Below, piece after piece: positions 1-9,088 of a DNA stretch of 64,000 bases; positions within the stretch are counted from its first letter, which is position 1; each line of letters starts with the position of its first letter. Made by a program: the position numbers and the translations under genes. This DNA is from Micromonospora sp. NBC_01796 (lineage in GTDB: Bacteria > Actinomycetota > Actinomycetes > Mycobacteriales > Micromonosporaceae), in NCBI RefSeq assembly GCF_035917455.1, contig NZ_CP109078.1, positions 5,750,001 to 5,814,000 of the forward strand, in the 5' to 3' direction. The notes beneath the pieces were generated by a model. It had not been told where the DNA came from. It saw only the letters and a program-made list of their open reading frames with translations, and did no database searches.

Positions 1-597
1 CTCGCCCAGCTGACCGTTACCGGCGTCGTCGAGCCCGATTTTCAGGTCCGGACGCGGGCCACCAGTGTCACCTATGGCAACCAGCAGGCGGTCATCGACG
101 AGGTGTTCACCGACGCGCTGACAATGAACGTGCTACTGCTCATCGAGCACTCCGCACTGCGCACGACAGCCGTCGACGCCGCAGCCGACGCCGAGGCGGC
201 GATACGGGCGCTGCGCCTGCTCGCCGAAAACCTGGCCCGCGCGGCAGGCAGCCGGGAGATCGATAGCAGCGAGGCCGAACGGGCGGCCGAACGCGCGTAC
301 GCCCTGCTGGATCGCGCCTTCCGCGACTGGCTGGCCGGACTCAGTCCCGACAGCGACCCAGTGCCCGAGCGTGTCGAGTGGCAGCGTCTGGTGCGTCGGG
401 CCGTTTACAGGCTCGGCCGAGACATGGTCGACGCAGCCGGACCGACGGCCTGGATCGGCCGAACGGGCACCGACCGCAGCGGCAGGCAGGTGCACTACTC
501 GAGATCACAGGCCGAGGTGGCGTTTCACACCGGCCTGGCCAGGGCGCTGCCCATGGCGGCCGGGTCCTCGCACCAAAGGCACGAGGAGGCAGCATGA
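1..597 (+). CDS. casA: Type I-E Cascade large subunit Cas8e/Cse1, C-terminal part
   Basis: Open from the first base of the window, so only the last ~198 residues are present. Cas8e is the large Cascade subunit that recognises the PAM and recruits Cas3. The start reads ...VTYGNQQAVIDEVFTDAL..., which resembles the YGxQQxVxDEV region of actinobacterial Cse1. The rest is helix-rich, as expected of the C-terminal four-helix bundle. Its stop overlaps the start of cse2 by 4 bases (ATGA), indicating translational coupling. The assignment rests on weak family motifs plus the unambiguous operon order cse2-cas7e-cas5e-cas6e. The N-terminus and any cas3 lie outside the window. Confidence 0.85.
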   Translation, partial: LAQLTVTGVVEPDFQVRTRATSVTYGNQQAVIDEVFTDALTMNVLLLIEHSALRTTAVDAAADAEAAIRALRLLAENLARAAGSREIDSSEAERAAERAYALLDRAFRDWLAGLSPDSDPVPERVEWQRLVRRAVYRLGRDMVDAAGPTAWIGRTGTDRSGRQVHYSRSQAEVAFHTGLARALPMAAGSSHQRHEEAA

Positions 598-1265
598 CCG
601 TCCAAGTAGATCCGCCCGCCGAGCCTGCGCCCAAGGCATGGGTCCGGCGTCGCGACGACCTCGGCGAACATGTCGCCAAGAGGATTGGGGCCCTCCAGAC
701 ACGGCTGCTGTGGGATATGCCCCAACCGGAAGCGGTCAGTGCCCTGGCCCGGCTCCGGCGTGGCCTTGGCCGAACTCCGGGCTTCGACTTCACCCTCGAG
801 CGGTACCTGCAGGTGCCGGACCATCTGCTGGGCTATCGGCCGGCCGATGACGCCGAGGCGTCCGACGCGGAACAGGCCGTGCACGACGCGGTCACCCTGT
901 ACGCGCTGCACCAGCAGTCACGCCGCGCGCGGATGCACGTGGAGGGGCGAGGCCTGGGGCGCGCGCTGGGCGACCTCGTCAGGGCCTCCGGCGGGCCGGA
1001 GGGGGTACGTCGCCGGTTCGCGGCGCTCGGCACTGCCAGTACCTACCAGGAGAGCATCCACCACTTGCGAAGCCTGATCACGATGCTGCGCGAGCATCAG
1101 ATCCCACTCGACTACGGCCTGCTTGCCGACGACCTGCAAACACTCCGCCACCCGGACGGTCGATCCACAATTCAGGCGATCTGGGGTCGAGAGTTCTTCC
1201 GCAGCCGACCCAGCAACCGCGCTGATGCCCCCGTTACCGACAGCACCCAGGAGGAGCCGTCATGA
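594..1265 (+). CDS. casB: Type I-E Cascade small subunit Cse2 (Cas11)
   Basis: A 223-residue protein starting at the ATG inside the ATGA overlap with cas8e, with a GAGGAGG ribosome-binding site 6-11 bases upstream. Cse2 dimerises along the belly of Cascade and stabilises the R-loop. Visible features fit the family: a basic, helical protein with a WxRRRDDLGEHVxxRI opening, a central FTLERYLQVPDHLLG segment, and a QSRRARMHVEGRGLGRALG stretch resembling the conserved Cse2 region where the protein meets nucleic acid. It ends in a further ATGA overlap with cas7e. Size and position are normal for actinobacterial type I-E operons. Confidence 0.9.
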   Translation: MTVQVDPPAEPAPKAWVRRRDDLGEHVAKRIGALQTRLLWDMPQPEAVSALARLRRGLGRTPGFDFTLERYLQVPDHLLGYRPADDAEASDAEQAVHDAVTLYALHQQSRRARMHVEGRGLGRALGDLVRASGGPEGVRRRFAALGTASTYQESIHHLRSLITMLREHQIPLDYGLLADDLQTLRHPDGRSTIQAIWGREFFRSRPSNRADAPVTDSTQEEPS

Positions 1266-2386
1266 GCCGCACCATTATCGACGTCTACGCATTGCAGACC
1301 GTGCCCCCAAGCAACCTCAACCGCGACGACACCGGTTCACCGAAAACCGCCGTCTACGGTGGCGTCCGTCGTGCCCGGGTATCCAGCCAGGCGTGGAAGC
1401 GTGCGATTCGCCTGGCCTTCGCCGATCTGCTCGACCGCGCCCGACTCGGCGAGCGATCCAAGCGCGTTGGAGAGTCTCTCGCGGCCCGGATCAGGGTGCT
1501 CGACCCCAGCGTCTCCGCCGAGACTGCGTCCACGCTGGCCGCCGAGGTCTTCGCAGCCAGCGGCCTGGCCAAGGCCGAAAAGAAAAAGGGCGAGACACAC
1601 GACGTCGAGTCCGGCTACCTGCTGTTCCTGAGTCACCAGCAGTTGGATAACCTCGCCGCCGCCGCGCTCGAAGCCTCAGCCGCCGGCACCACCCTAAACA
1701 AGGCCCAGTTCAAAACGCTGGCCAACACCGAACACTCGGTTGACATCGCGATGTTTGGTCGAATGATCGCCGACATGACCGACATCAACGTCGATGCCGC
1801 CTGTCAGGTCTCACACGCCATCAGCGTGCACGCGGTCGACAACGAGTTCGACTACTTCACCGCCGTTGACGACCGCAAAGCCGATGCCGCCGAAACCGGC
1901 GCCGGCATGATCGGCACCATCGAGTTCAACTCGTCCACGCTCTACCGATACGCCAATGTCGACGTCGACGCCTTACATCGCACCCTCGGCGATGCGGACG
2001 CAACCCGTGCTGCGGTCGAGGCGTTCCTCGTCGCCTTCGCACGCAGCATACCGACCGGCAAACAGAACACGTTCGCCCACCGAACACTGCCCGACGCGGT
2101 CCTCGTGCGGCTGCGCGACACCCAACCCATCAACCTGGTCGGAGCGTTCGAGACCCCGATCCGCGAAACCCGCGATGTCGGGAGGGTCGAGCGGGCTGCA
2201 GCCGCGCTCGCCGACTACACCGTGGCCGTCGAGAGTGCTTACGGCGAGCAACCAGTCGCCAGCTGGGTCACCCAAGTCGGGGACAAGACGGCGGCGCTTG
2301 CCCACCTCGGTAAGACGGTCAGCTTCAGCGAACTGGTCACTGAAGCGGGCGAGCAAGTCGCCGTGGCGCTCAGGCAGCCGGCATGA
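1262..2386 (+). CDS. casC: Type I-E Cascade backbone Cas7e (Cse4/CasC)
   Basis: A 374-residue Cas7-family RAMP protein. Six copies form the crRNA-binding backbone of Cascade. The N-terminus MSRTIIDVYALQTVPPSNLN followed by RDDTGSPKTAVYGGVRRARVSSQAWKR is the classic Cas7e signature, and SSQAWKRAIR is nearly invariant in the family. The DIAMFGRM and AISVHAVDNEFDYFTAVDD segments are also typical. Length is normal for the family (about 350-390). It is coupled on both sides by ATGA overlaps, so its stoichiometry is probably set partly by translation. No frameshift or missing motif is visible, so the effector complex looks intact from here on. Confidence 0.97.
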   Translation: MSRTIIDVYALQTVPPSNLNRDDTGSPKTAVYGGVRRARVSSQAWKRAIRLAFADLLDRARLGERSKRVGESLAARIRVLDPSVSAETASTLAAEVFAASGLAKAEKKKGETHDVESGYLLFLSHQQLDNLAAAALEASAAGTTLNKAQFKTLANTEHSVDIAMFGRMIADMTDINVDAACQVSHAISVHAVDNEFDYFTAVDDRKADAAETGAGMIGTIEFNSSTLYRYANVDVDALHRTLGDADATRAAVEAFLVAFARSIPTGKQNTFAHRTLPDAVLVRLRDTQPINLVGAFETPIRETRDVGRVERAAAALADYTVAVESAYGEQPVASWVTQVGDKTAALAHLGKTVSFSELVTEAGEQVAVALRQPA

Positions 2387-3084
2387 GCGTGCTCCTGCTG
2401 CGCCTCGCCGGCCCGATGCAATCGTGGGGCTCATCCAGCCGCTTCTCTCGCCGCAACACCGACGTCGCGCCGACCAAGAGCGGGGTGATCGGGCTGCTCG
2501 CCGCAGCCAGGGGGATCCGACGTACGGAGCCACTCACCGAGCTGCTCGGCCTACAGTTCGGGGTACGGCTCGACCAGCCCGGGCAGATCCTGCGGGACTT
2601 TCACACGGCACGATCCCTCGACGGCCGGCAAAGCGCACCCCTGACCTACCGCTACTACCTGTCCGACGCAGCGTTTCTCGCCGCCGTCAGCGGCGACGAA
2701 AATATGCTATACGGACTGGCCGAGGCACTGCACCGGCCGAAATTCCCGCTCTACCTCGGGCGCCGATCTTGCCCGCCGGCCGGCCCTATCAGTCTTGGCG
2801 TGCACGACGGCACCATCGATGACGCGCTGACCTCGTGGCCGTGGCTCGCCGCAGAGTGGTACCGCCGACGGGCATCCCGGGAAGTGCGTCTGGAAATCAT
2901 TCGAGACGTCCGTCCTGGCGAGCCGGTCACGGAAACCATGCACGACGTGCCGGTGAGTTTCGACCCAGCACACCGGCAACACACCTGGCGATCGGTACTA
3001 CGCAGACACGTCGACGTAACCAACGACGTCGCGGAACGGGCCGGGGTCACCGAGCACGACCCACTGAGCCTGCTGGGAGGCTGA
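2383..3084 (+). CDS. casD: Type I-E Cascade Cas5e (CasD)
   Basis: A 233-residue Cas5-family RAMP protein that caps the 5-prime handle of the crRNA in Cascade. The opening MSVLLLRLAGPMQSWGSSSR and the following FSRRNTDVAPTKSGVIGLLAAA are diagnostic: the LxGPMQSWG motif and the P-T-KSGVxGLLAAA motif occur in almost all Cas5e. A later YLGRRSCPP segment matches the conserved glycine/arginine-rich loop. It starts within the ATGA overlap with cas7e. Cas6e starts only 2 bases after its stop, so all five cas genes are probably one transcript. Confidence 0.96.
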   Translation: MSVLLLRLAGPMQSWGSSSRFSRRNTDVAPTKSGVIGLLAAARGIRRTEPLTELLGLQFGVRLDQPGQILRDFHTARSLDGRQSAPLTYRYYLSDAAFLAAVSGDENMLYGLAEALHRPKFPLYLGRRSCPPAGPISLGVHDGTIDDALTSWPWLAAEWYRRRASREVRLEIIRDVRPGEPVTETMHDVPVSFDPAHRQHTWRSVLRRHVDVTNDVAERAGVTEHDPLSLLGG

Positions 3085-3086
3085 GC

Positions 3087-3752
3087 ATGTTCCTCACCCG
3101 GTTCCAGATCAACCCGGCGCGTCGGGGCGCACGCAAAGTGCTCTCCTCGCCACAGGCGATGCACGCGGCAGTCCGCGCCGCATTCGCCGCCCCGGAGGAC
3201 TACGAACGCGAGGGCACCCGCACACTCTGGCGGCTCGACGCCCCGACCCCAGCGACCGTGCACCTCTACCTCCTCAGCCCTGGCAAACCCGATCTGACCC
3301 ACCTGGTCGAGCAGGCCGGATGGCCCACCACCGAGACCTGGGTGACCCGCGACTACGACAGCCTGCTCAGCTCGCTGGACGCCGGCCAGGACTGGGCCTT
3401 CCGGCTCACCGCAAACCCGAGCCACAACGGACGCAAAACCGCCGACGCCAAGGAGACCCAGCGCTTCGGCTACCTGCGGGAACAGGAACAGGTCGCGTGG
3501 CTGGCCAACCGCGTCGCCCGGCACGGTTTCACTCTGATAACGCAGCGTGACGGCCTCCCGAACCTGCGACTTCACCACCGCCAAACGCAGACCTTCAAAC
3601 GCGGCATGGCACAGGTAACCCTGACCACGGTGACCTACGACGGCATCCTGCAAATCTCCGACGCCAACGCCTTCCGCCAAGCCTTGACCCGGGGGATAGG
3701 GCACGCCAAGGCGTACGGCTGCGGCCTAATCACCCTCGCCAGAGCAGGCTGA
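3087..3752 (+). CDS. casE: Type I-E crRNA endoribonuclease Cas6e (CasE)
   Basis: A 221-residue Cas6e, the enzyme that cuts the repeat hairpin to give mature crRNAs and stays bound to the 3-prime stem-loop. The start is the ATG at 3087, preceded by GGGAGG. Supporting features are the MFLTRFQINP opening, SPQAMHAAVRAAF with a histidine near residue 26 (a position used in catalysis in characterised Cas6e), and the C-terminal glycine-rich RAMP loop GIGHAKAYGCGLITLARAG. In most type I-E operons cas1 and cas2 follow directly. Here nothing resembling them is seen before the first CRISPR repeat about 500 bases downstream. Confidence 0.96.
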   Translation: MFLTRFQINPARRGARKVLSSPQAMHAAVRAAFAAPEDYEREGTRTLWRLDAPTPATVHLYLLSPGKPDLTHLVEQAGWPTTETWVTRDYDSLLSSLDAGQDWAFRLTANPSHNGRKTADAKETQRFGYLREQEQVAWLANRVARHGFTLITQRDGLPNLRLHHRQTQTFKRGMAQVTLTTVTYDGILQISDANAFRQALTRGIGHAKAYGCGLITLARAG

Positions 3753-3956
3753 GTCCGGCCCGACGGACGCGACTTTCCGGCTGCTTCCGCCAACAGCTAT
3801 TTCCGGCGTGGTGAGTAGGTCATGCATCCGCAAGTATGCATCCTGCCGCCGGTATCGCCGGTTCAACAACGTATTTGCCAAGGAGAGGCCGGCGGCGATG
3901 GCCGCGACCACCAGGGCGAGAAGCGCGGTGTGGTCGATGAACCAGCTCCAAGTCAC
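3726..3956 (-). CDS. Possible small single-pass membrane protein
   Basis: A 76-residue reading frame on the strand opposite cas6e, overlapping the last 27 bases of that gene. The N-terminus MTWSWFIDH leads into one clear hydrophobic segment (about residues 10-30, ALLALVVAAIAAGLSLANTLL). A basic charge cluster (NRRYRRQ) and a short polar tail follow, consistent with an Nin-Cout-type anchor. I do not recognise the family. The C-terminal tail over the end of cas6e looks like run-on, so the gene may be a truncated remnant. It occupies the place where cas1-cas2 would normally be. Confidence 0.35.
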   Translation of the reverse strand: MTWSWFIDHTALLALVVAAIAAGLSLANTLLNRRYRRQDAYLRMHDLLTTPEIAVGGSSRKVASVGPDSACSGEGD

Positions 3957-4248
3957 TTGTGCCTCCGATTCCTGCTCGTGCAGCGTTATGTCGACCGTAC
4001 GGATGTCTGTCTAGAGCAGGCTTTCCGTCGCGGAGGCATGGCCTGGCTGCCTGTGGTGCGCGGCTTCTGGTCAGACGGCTCCCCGGAGCCGCCTGAGTCC
4101 CAGGGCGGGTAGCAGCCTGCAGCAGGTCGGCCCGCGGCGACGCCAGCGCGATATTGGCCCTGTCGCTGATCGTGTCCAGGAACACCACACCCTGCGGGTG
4201 CTGCCGCACCTGCCGCATCGGTACGTCTGAGCGTAGGCCATGACCATG
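3957..4248. other. Gap between cas operon and array 1
   Basis: About 290 bases between the small membrane ORF and the first degenerate repeat. I checked both strands for cas1, cas2 or other family motifs and found none. The reading frames here are short and of mixed composition. Confidence 0.5.
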
Positions 4249-5685
4249 GGATCACCCCCGCCGGCGTGGGGAGCACACGTTCGACCGACATTTTCGTACT
4301 GCCACCGGACCACCCCCACAGGCGCGGGCAGCACGTCGCGTCGGGCTTGCTGGTGGTGTGCGTCCGGACCACCCCCACGGGCGTGGGGAGCACGCGGCGA
4401 GCTGCTCCGCCGTCGCGGTGGACATTGGACCACCCCCACGGGCGTGGGGAGCACAAACTCGCGCAAGTCGCAGAATCGGCGGTCAGCGGACCACCCCCAC
4501 GGGCGTGGGGAGCACCGGGCTGGGAGAACCAGCTGCTCGACGAGCGCCGGACTACCCCCCACGGGCGTGGGGAGCATTGCGGGGCCTGACCGATGCACAG
4601 CTCGCGGACCGGACCACCCCACGGGCGTGGGAGCACAAGCCCGGTACAGCGTGGTTCGAGGAGGCTGTCGGACCACCCCACGGGCGTGGGAGCACAAGCC
4701 CGGTACAGCGTGGTTCGAGGAGGCTGTCGGACCACCCCCACGGGCGTGGGGAGCACTCCCTCAGCAGGGCGCTCTCGGAACGCACCTACGGACCACCCCC
4801 ACGGGCGTGGGGAGCACCGCGGAACCGTCACGGTCACGCTGCTCGATGACGGACCACCCCCACGGGCCTGGGGAGCACTAGCTGCGCCGCGATCAGGTAC
4901 CAGTCGGCAACGGACCACCCCACGGGCGTGGGGAGCACGCGACCGGCGGTACGAGCGACACGGGCGTGGGGAGCACGACGCCGAGAAGCGGCTGATGTTC
5001 GAAATCGTCGGACCACCCCCACGGCCGTGGGGAGCACGCGTCGAGGGTCTCGACGAAGTCGTTCTCCCACGGACCACCCCCACGGCCGTGGGGAGCACGC
5101 GTCGAGGGTCTCGACGAAGTCGTTCTCCCACGGACCATTCCCACGGGCGTGGGGAGCACGAAAGGGTCCGGGTCAGGCCGTGTGCGCGCAGCGGACCACC
5201 CCCACGGGCGTGGCCGGACGACGAGGACGACGACGGGCCACCCCCCACGGGCGTGGGGAGCACGAGACCGCGACCGGCGCGGTGAGCGCCAGCGTCGGAC
5301 CACCCGGCACGGGCGTGGGGAACACCCGGAACCCGACTACCTGGACCGTACCCCAGCAGACCACCCCCACGGGCGTGGGGAGCACCCCCCGGCCATTCCG
5401 GGTGTCCGTAGCGAGCGCGGACCACCCCACGGGCGTGGGGAGTACACGAGCAACACGTGACGTACCCCGCAGGCACGCGGACCACCCCCACGGGCGTGGG
5501 GAGCACGAGGAGGAGAGGGAGCTGCCGTACGTGCATCACGGACCACCCCCACGGGCGTGGGGAGCACGAGTCGAGCACCGGGCTCGGAGTAGGGGATCGC
5601 GGACCACCCCCACGGGCGTGGGGAGCACGCGCGATCAGCAAGGTGGCGGCAATGCACGACCAGACCACCCTACGGGCGTGGGGAG
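4249..5685 (-). CRISPR. CRISPR array 1, degenerate, about 25 repeats, no leader
   Basis: About 25 repeat copies (28-base consensus beginning GGACCACCCCCACG and ending GGCGTGGGGAGCAC on the plus strand) with mostly 33-base spacers. Compared with known type I-E repeats, the crRNA sense is the minus strand (GTGCTCCCC... to ...GTGGTCC). Many repeats have decayed: the first, at 4249, reads GGATCACCCCCGCC; copies at 4611 and 4670 are 26 bases; those near 4959 and 5193 are partial; the last, at 5662, is cut short. Two repeat-spacer units are tandemly duplicated (spacers 4637-4669/4696-4728 and 5038-5070/5099-5131), each with its own variant repeat copied too. No copy of the leader found beside arrays 2 and 3 is present at the right end (5686-5931). 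Confidence 0.97.
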
Positions 5686-5931
5686 TCGGGGCCGACGAGG
5701 TGCCCGCTACACCAACCCACCCGAGGACATCGCCGCTGGCTATGTCGATCAGATGTGATCAACACCGATGGCGGCTGGTGAGACGTTTCCTACCGGCATC
5801 TCTAGCTCCGCATCCAGGGGTAGCTACCCCAAGCGCGCGATCGAATCGATTCACAAGCGTACCGAATTCATGCTTGCTAAATCAGAAACGTTGCTGCAAG
5901 CTTGTGTGGAGGTGGCGGAGAGGGGATTGCG

Positions 5932-8049
5932 ATGGGCAACGAGGATGTCGGCGACGCCGAAGTGGGGCACCGCCTCGCGCAGCTGCGAGAGCAGGTAGGA
6001 CTGAAGCAGGCCGAGCTGGCCCGGAAGGTGACTTGGAGCCCGGCCGTCCTATCGCGGGTCGAGACCGGCGACCGCGCCGTGTCCGACGACGAGCTGTCGA
6101 TGCTGCTCGCAGCGATCGGCACCGACGAGGCCACCGAGCTTGCCGCCGTTCTGGCGCGCAACTGGCAGCACCTGCCCCGACCGCCGCTGGACCACCCGGA
6201 CCAGCAGCTACTCTGGCGTGCCGAGGAGATGGTGGCCGGCCTGATCACCGCCGGCTCGGAGGCCGACGCGCACCCCGCGTTTCTTGCCCGCCTCCAGGAG
6301 TACGTCAAGGACGTGGAGCGGCTGGCGCAGCTCCTCCTCCGCCGCGAGCACCAGATCGCGTTCATCGGCAGCATCGGCATCGGCAAGTCGACCGCGATCT
6401 GCCGGTCGACCGGCCTCGAAGTCACGAACGCGCAGGGGCGAACGGTGTCGGTGCTGGAGACGGGCGCCGGCGGGATCACGCTGTGCGAGGTGCGGCTGAG
6501 CCGCGGACCGGGTTACGGCATCAAGGTCGAGCCCCGGCCGCTCGACGAGATCCGCTCCGACGTCGACGACTTCGTCGACCAGATTCGGCAGGGCAAAGCA
6601 CCGGCCGAGGAGGACGACATCACCGCAGCCGTGCCCCGTGAGCTGGAGCGGGCGATCCGCAACATGGCCGGCCTGACGCAGAAGCGTTCGAAGGGACCCG
6701 ATGGCAAATCGGTCCGGACCGACCCGGCGAAGGAACTGGCCGCCGAGTTCCCCGAGCGACGCGACCTCGCAGTAGAGGTGCTGGCGCGCATGAACCTTCA
6801 CCGGCGCGACCGGCGCGACGCGTGGCACACCGCATCGGCCTCGGCGACACCGCTGGAGTGGCTGCGTCAAACGTTCGAGGCGATCAACAACGGCCGGCAT
6901 CCCGAGTTTCCACTGCCGAGCCGCATCGACATCGTCGTCCCCGCTTTGATCGACATCGACGATCTCGACGTCGGGATCATCGACACTCGCGGCATCGACC
7001 AGCCGCCGGCACGGGCAGATCTCGAGACGCTGCTCGAAGATCCGCACACAGTGTCGATCCTCTGCTCGGGTTTCAACGACGCGCCGTCGCAGTCAGTCCA
7101 GCACCTGCTGAAGCGGGCCCGGGACATCGACAACCCGCAGATCGACACCAACGCCGGCCTGCTCATCCTAGCCCGGCCTGACGAGGCGATGGCGGTCAAG
7201 GACGAGACCGGCGTCGGCGTCTCGACCAGCGAGGAAGGGTACGAGCTGAAGGGCGAGCAGGTCAGCACCGCGCTGCTGCCGTACGGCCTCGGCGACGTCC
7301 CCGCACTGTTCTTCAACTCTCGCGAAGACGACGCCGAACAGCTGCGGGACTTCCTGCGTGACCAGGTCCGCCGGACGCGAGCCGAGTTCCGCCACCAGCT
7401 CGACGAGGTGCTCGTCCGAACCCAGTCACTGCTGGACAACGCCGCCCTTGAGCAGGTGCGCGCGGTCCAGCGCGACGCCGGTAAACATATGGCGAGCTGG
7501 ATAAAGCTCCACCCGTCGCCGAAGCCGCTCAGCGGCCACATCCACGACGCGCTGCTCGACGAGATCAGCCGCGCGCATTCGAGCACGGTCAACGCGACGA
7601 TCCGCCGCAACGGCGAGTGGCGTTCCCTGAGCTACTCCCACCAGCTCGGCCACGGCGCTCGGAGGCTCGCCGTCCTCGCCCTGCAAGACTCGGTCACCGA
7701 GTTCACCGGCATGTGCGAGACGCTGTCGGCGTCGATGCCCGATGCGCGCGAGCTGCTCTTCCAGGCGAACCGGCTGATGATCTCGGCCTACGAGGACCTG
7801 CTGCGCAAGATGCAACTCAACGGCCTGAGCTTGTACCGCGACCAGCTCCGGACCGCCGCGCAGTTCTGGATCGACAACGCCAGCGAGTGGGGCCGCGGCT
7901 CCGGTTACGTCAACCGCGTCTTGCAGCGAAACCGGACATGGTTCGAGGAGACGTCCCGGCAGGAGCTCGAACAGCAGCTCGGCGCGTTCCTCGACCGCGA
8001 ATGGCGAGTGCTGCTGCAGCGGGTGGAGGCGATCTTCGAGCAGAGTTGA
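5932..8049 (+). CDS. HTH (XRE-like) plus dynamin-like GTPase fusion protein
   Basis: A 705-residue protein starting at the ATG at 5932 behind GGAGAGGGG. Residues ~12-61 are an XRE/Cro-type helix-turn-helix (LKQAELARKVTWSPAVLSRVE). A P-loop follows (GSIGIGKST, residues 145-153). A G3-like DTRG lies at 351-354 within VGIIDTRGID, and a long helical C-terminal half is rich in charged residues. This layout fits a large dynamin-like or related GTPase fused to a DNA-binding domain. Bacterial dynamin-like GTPases act in membrane remodelling and some in anti-phage responses. The gene stands alone between CRISPR arrays 1 and 2. The nucleotide identity (GTP versus ATP) and function are inferred. A regulator-plus-NTPase role outside defence is possible. 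Confidence 0.75.
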   Translation: MGNEDVGDAEVGHRLAQLREQVGLKQAELARKVTWSPAVLSRVETGDRAVSDDELSMLLAAIGTDEATELAAVLARNWQHLPRPPLDHPDQQLLWRAEEMVAGLITAGSEADAHPAFLARLQEYVKDVERLAQLLLRREHQIAFIGSIGIGKSTAICRSTGLEVTNAQGRTVSVLETGAGGITLCEVRLSRGPGYGIKVEPRPLDEIRSDVDDFVDQIRQGKAPAEEDDITAAVPRELERAIRNMAGLTQKRSKGPDGKSVRTDPAKELAAEFPERRDLAVEVLARMNLHRRDRRDAWHTASASATPLEWLRQTFEAINNGRHPEFPLPSRIDIVVPALIDIDDLDVGIIDTRGIDQPPARADLETLLEDPHTVSILCSGFNDAPSQSVQHLLKRARDIDNPQIDTNAGLLILARPDEAMAVKDETGVGVSTSEEGYELKGEQVSTALLPYGLGDVPALFFNSREDDAEQLRDFLRDQVRRTRAEFRHQLDEVLVRTQSLLDNAALEQVRAVQRDAGKHMASWIKLHPSPKPLSGHIHDALLDEISRAHSSTVNATIRRNGEWRSLSYSHQLGHGARRLAVLALQDSVTEFTGMCETLSASMPDARELLFQANRLMISAYEDLLRKMQLNGLSLYRDQLRTAAQFWIDNASEWGRGSGYVNRVLQRNRTWFEETSRQELEQQLGAFLDREWRVLLQRVEAIFEQS

Positions 8050-8158
8050 AACCCTGCGATCCGGGGATGAGCTTCACGATGCGCCCCGCCCGGTCGCGGA
8101 TGTCGCGCAGATGGCGCTCGTGATTGTTTGGTACTGGCAGACCGGGGATTCCTGCATC

Positions 8159-8192
8159 GTCCACCCGTCGGTGACCCTACCGGCGGGTGGAC
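8159..8192 (+). terminator. Hairpin terminator after the GTPase gene
   Basis: A 13-base stem (GTCCACCCGTCGG pairing with CCGGCGGGTGGAC, one mismatch that would be G-U in RNA) with an 8-base loop, 110 bases after the stop of the GTPase gene. There is no U-run, as is usual for actinobacterial terminators. Confidence 0.55.
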
Positions 8193-8422
8193 GGTCACCG
8201 GCGAGCATGTCAGGGGTCTGAATCAGCAAACATGTCCTCTGACCAGCCTTACCGCTAGGTTTCCGCAAGATCATCATCGCGGGCCAAGTCCTCAGTATGC
8301 AACCTGCGAAGCGGGCTATACCTACACAAGGTCGGCGAGGTGGCGCAGCAGGATATTCGTTTGCTGCTCAGAGAACCCGGTGAACCCGGCCCTGTCCTTG
8401 CCGAAAACCCCATCCGCACAGG

Positions 8423-8710
8423 TCAGGCGGCATGCTGGTACTCGTGGAGGATGCTGCCGAGGCGATCGCGTCTTCGTATGTCGAGGCGGGCCAGTTTGTC
8501 CGGGTCGGTGATCTGTGTGGGCAACGGGCGTAGCGGGCGTGCGTTCGCGATGCCCTGGTGTGGACGGTGTGCGTTGTAGAACTGTTCGAACTCGCGTAGG
8601 GCGTGGAGCAGGTGCCGCTGGTTCCAGATCAACGTCCGGTCCAGTAGTTCGAGGCGGCAGGTCTGGACCCACCGTTCCATGATTGAGTTCATTCTCGGCA
8701 TCTGGATGCC
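8423..8710 (-). pseudogene. Integrase-core transposase, C-terminal remnant
   Basis: On the minus strand this reads MPRMNSIMERWVQTCRLELL, then a stretch ending in EFEQFYNAHRPHQGIANARP and a basic tail. This is the C-terminal third of a widespread actinobacterial DDE integrase-core transposase: the E of the catalytic triad lies in the MERW region, and FYNxHRPHQ is diagnostic. The N-terminal and central catalytic parts are absent upstream, so the copy is dead. Fragments of what looks like the same family occur at 30370-30474 and 34211-34350. It lies in the segment separating CRISPR arrays 1 and 2. The bases between the GTPase terminator and this remnant hold no recognisable gene. Confidence 0.8.
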
Positions 8711-9088
8711 GCTGATCCTTACGACGGCATAACCGTGTGCCGTTCCCGCACCTTCAGCCTGCGCGGCCAACGCCCCGTCATCCTCGTCGCCGCGTACGAC
8801 GGCGTACTCCAGGTCGAAAATCCCGACCCGCTGCGACGGCTCCTCCGCGACGGCATCGGCCAGGCGTAGCCCATGGATGCTGACTGATGACGACCCCAAG
8901 GGCGTGGGGAGCACACCAGCAGGGCGGCGTACCGCTGCGGCATGCGCGATCAGTGACGGCTTCGGCCTGATCAAGAAGGTCCTCGGTGGGTACGTTCGAG
9001 TTGGGCACGTTCACGCGTACCTGACTAGCCACGCCAACCTGTACGCCGACAGCACGTCTCGATCTGTCCCACCGTCACGCCGATGGCC

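Noticed and set aside
3753-4248. Remnant of cas1 or cas2
   Set aside because: No recognisable Cas1 or Cas2 motif in any frame; the only protein-like feature is a short membrane segment.
3986-5668. Long minus-strand reading frame across array 1 (and many like it across array 2)
   Set aside because: The translation is a periodic repeat of the CRISPR unit (PTPVGVV-type motifs); it is open only because repeat and spacer lack stops.
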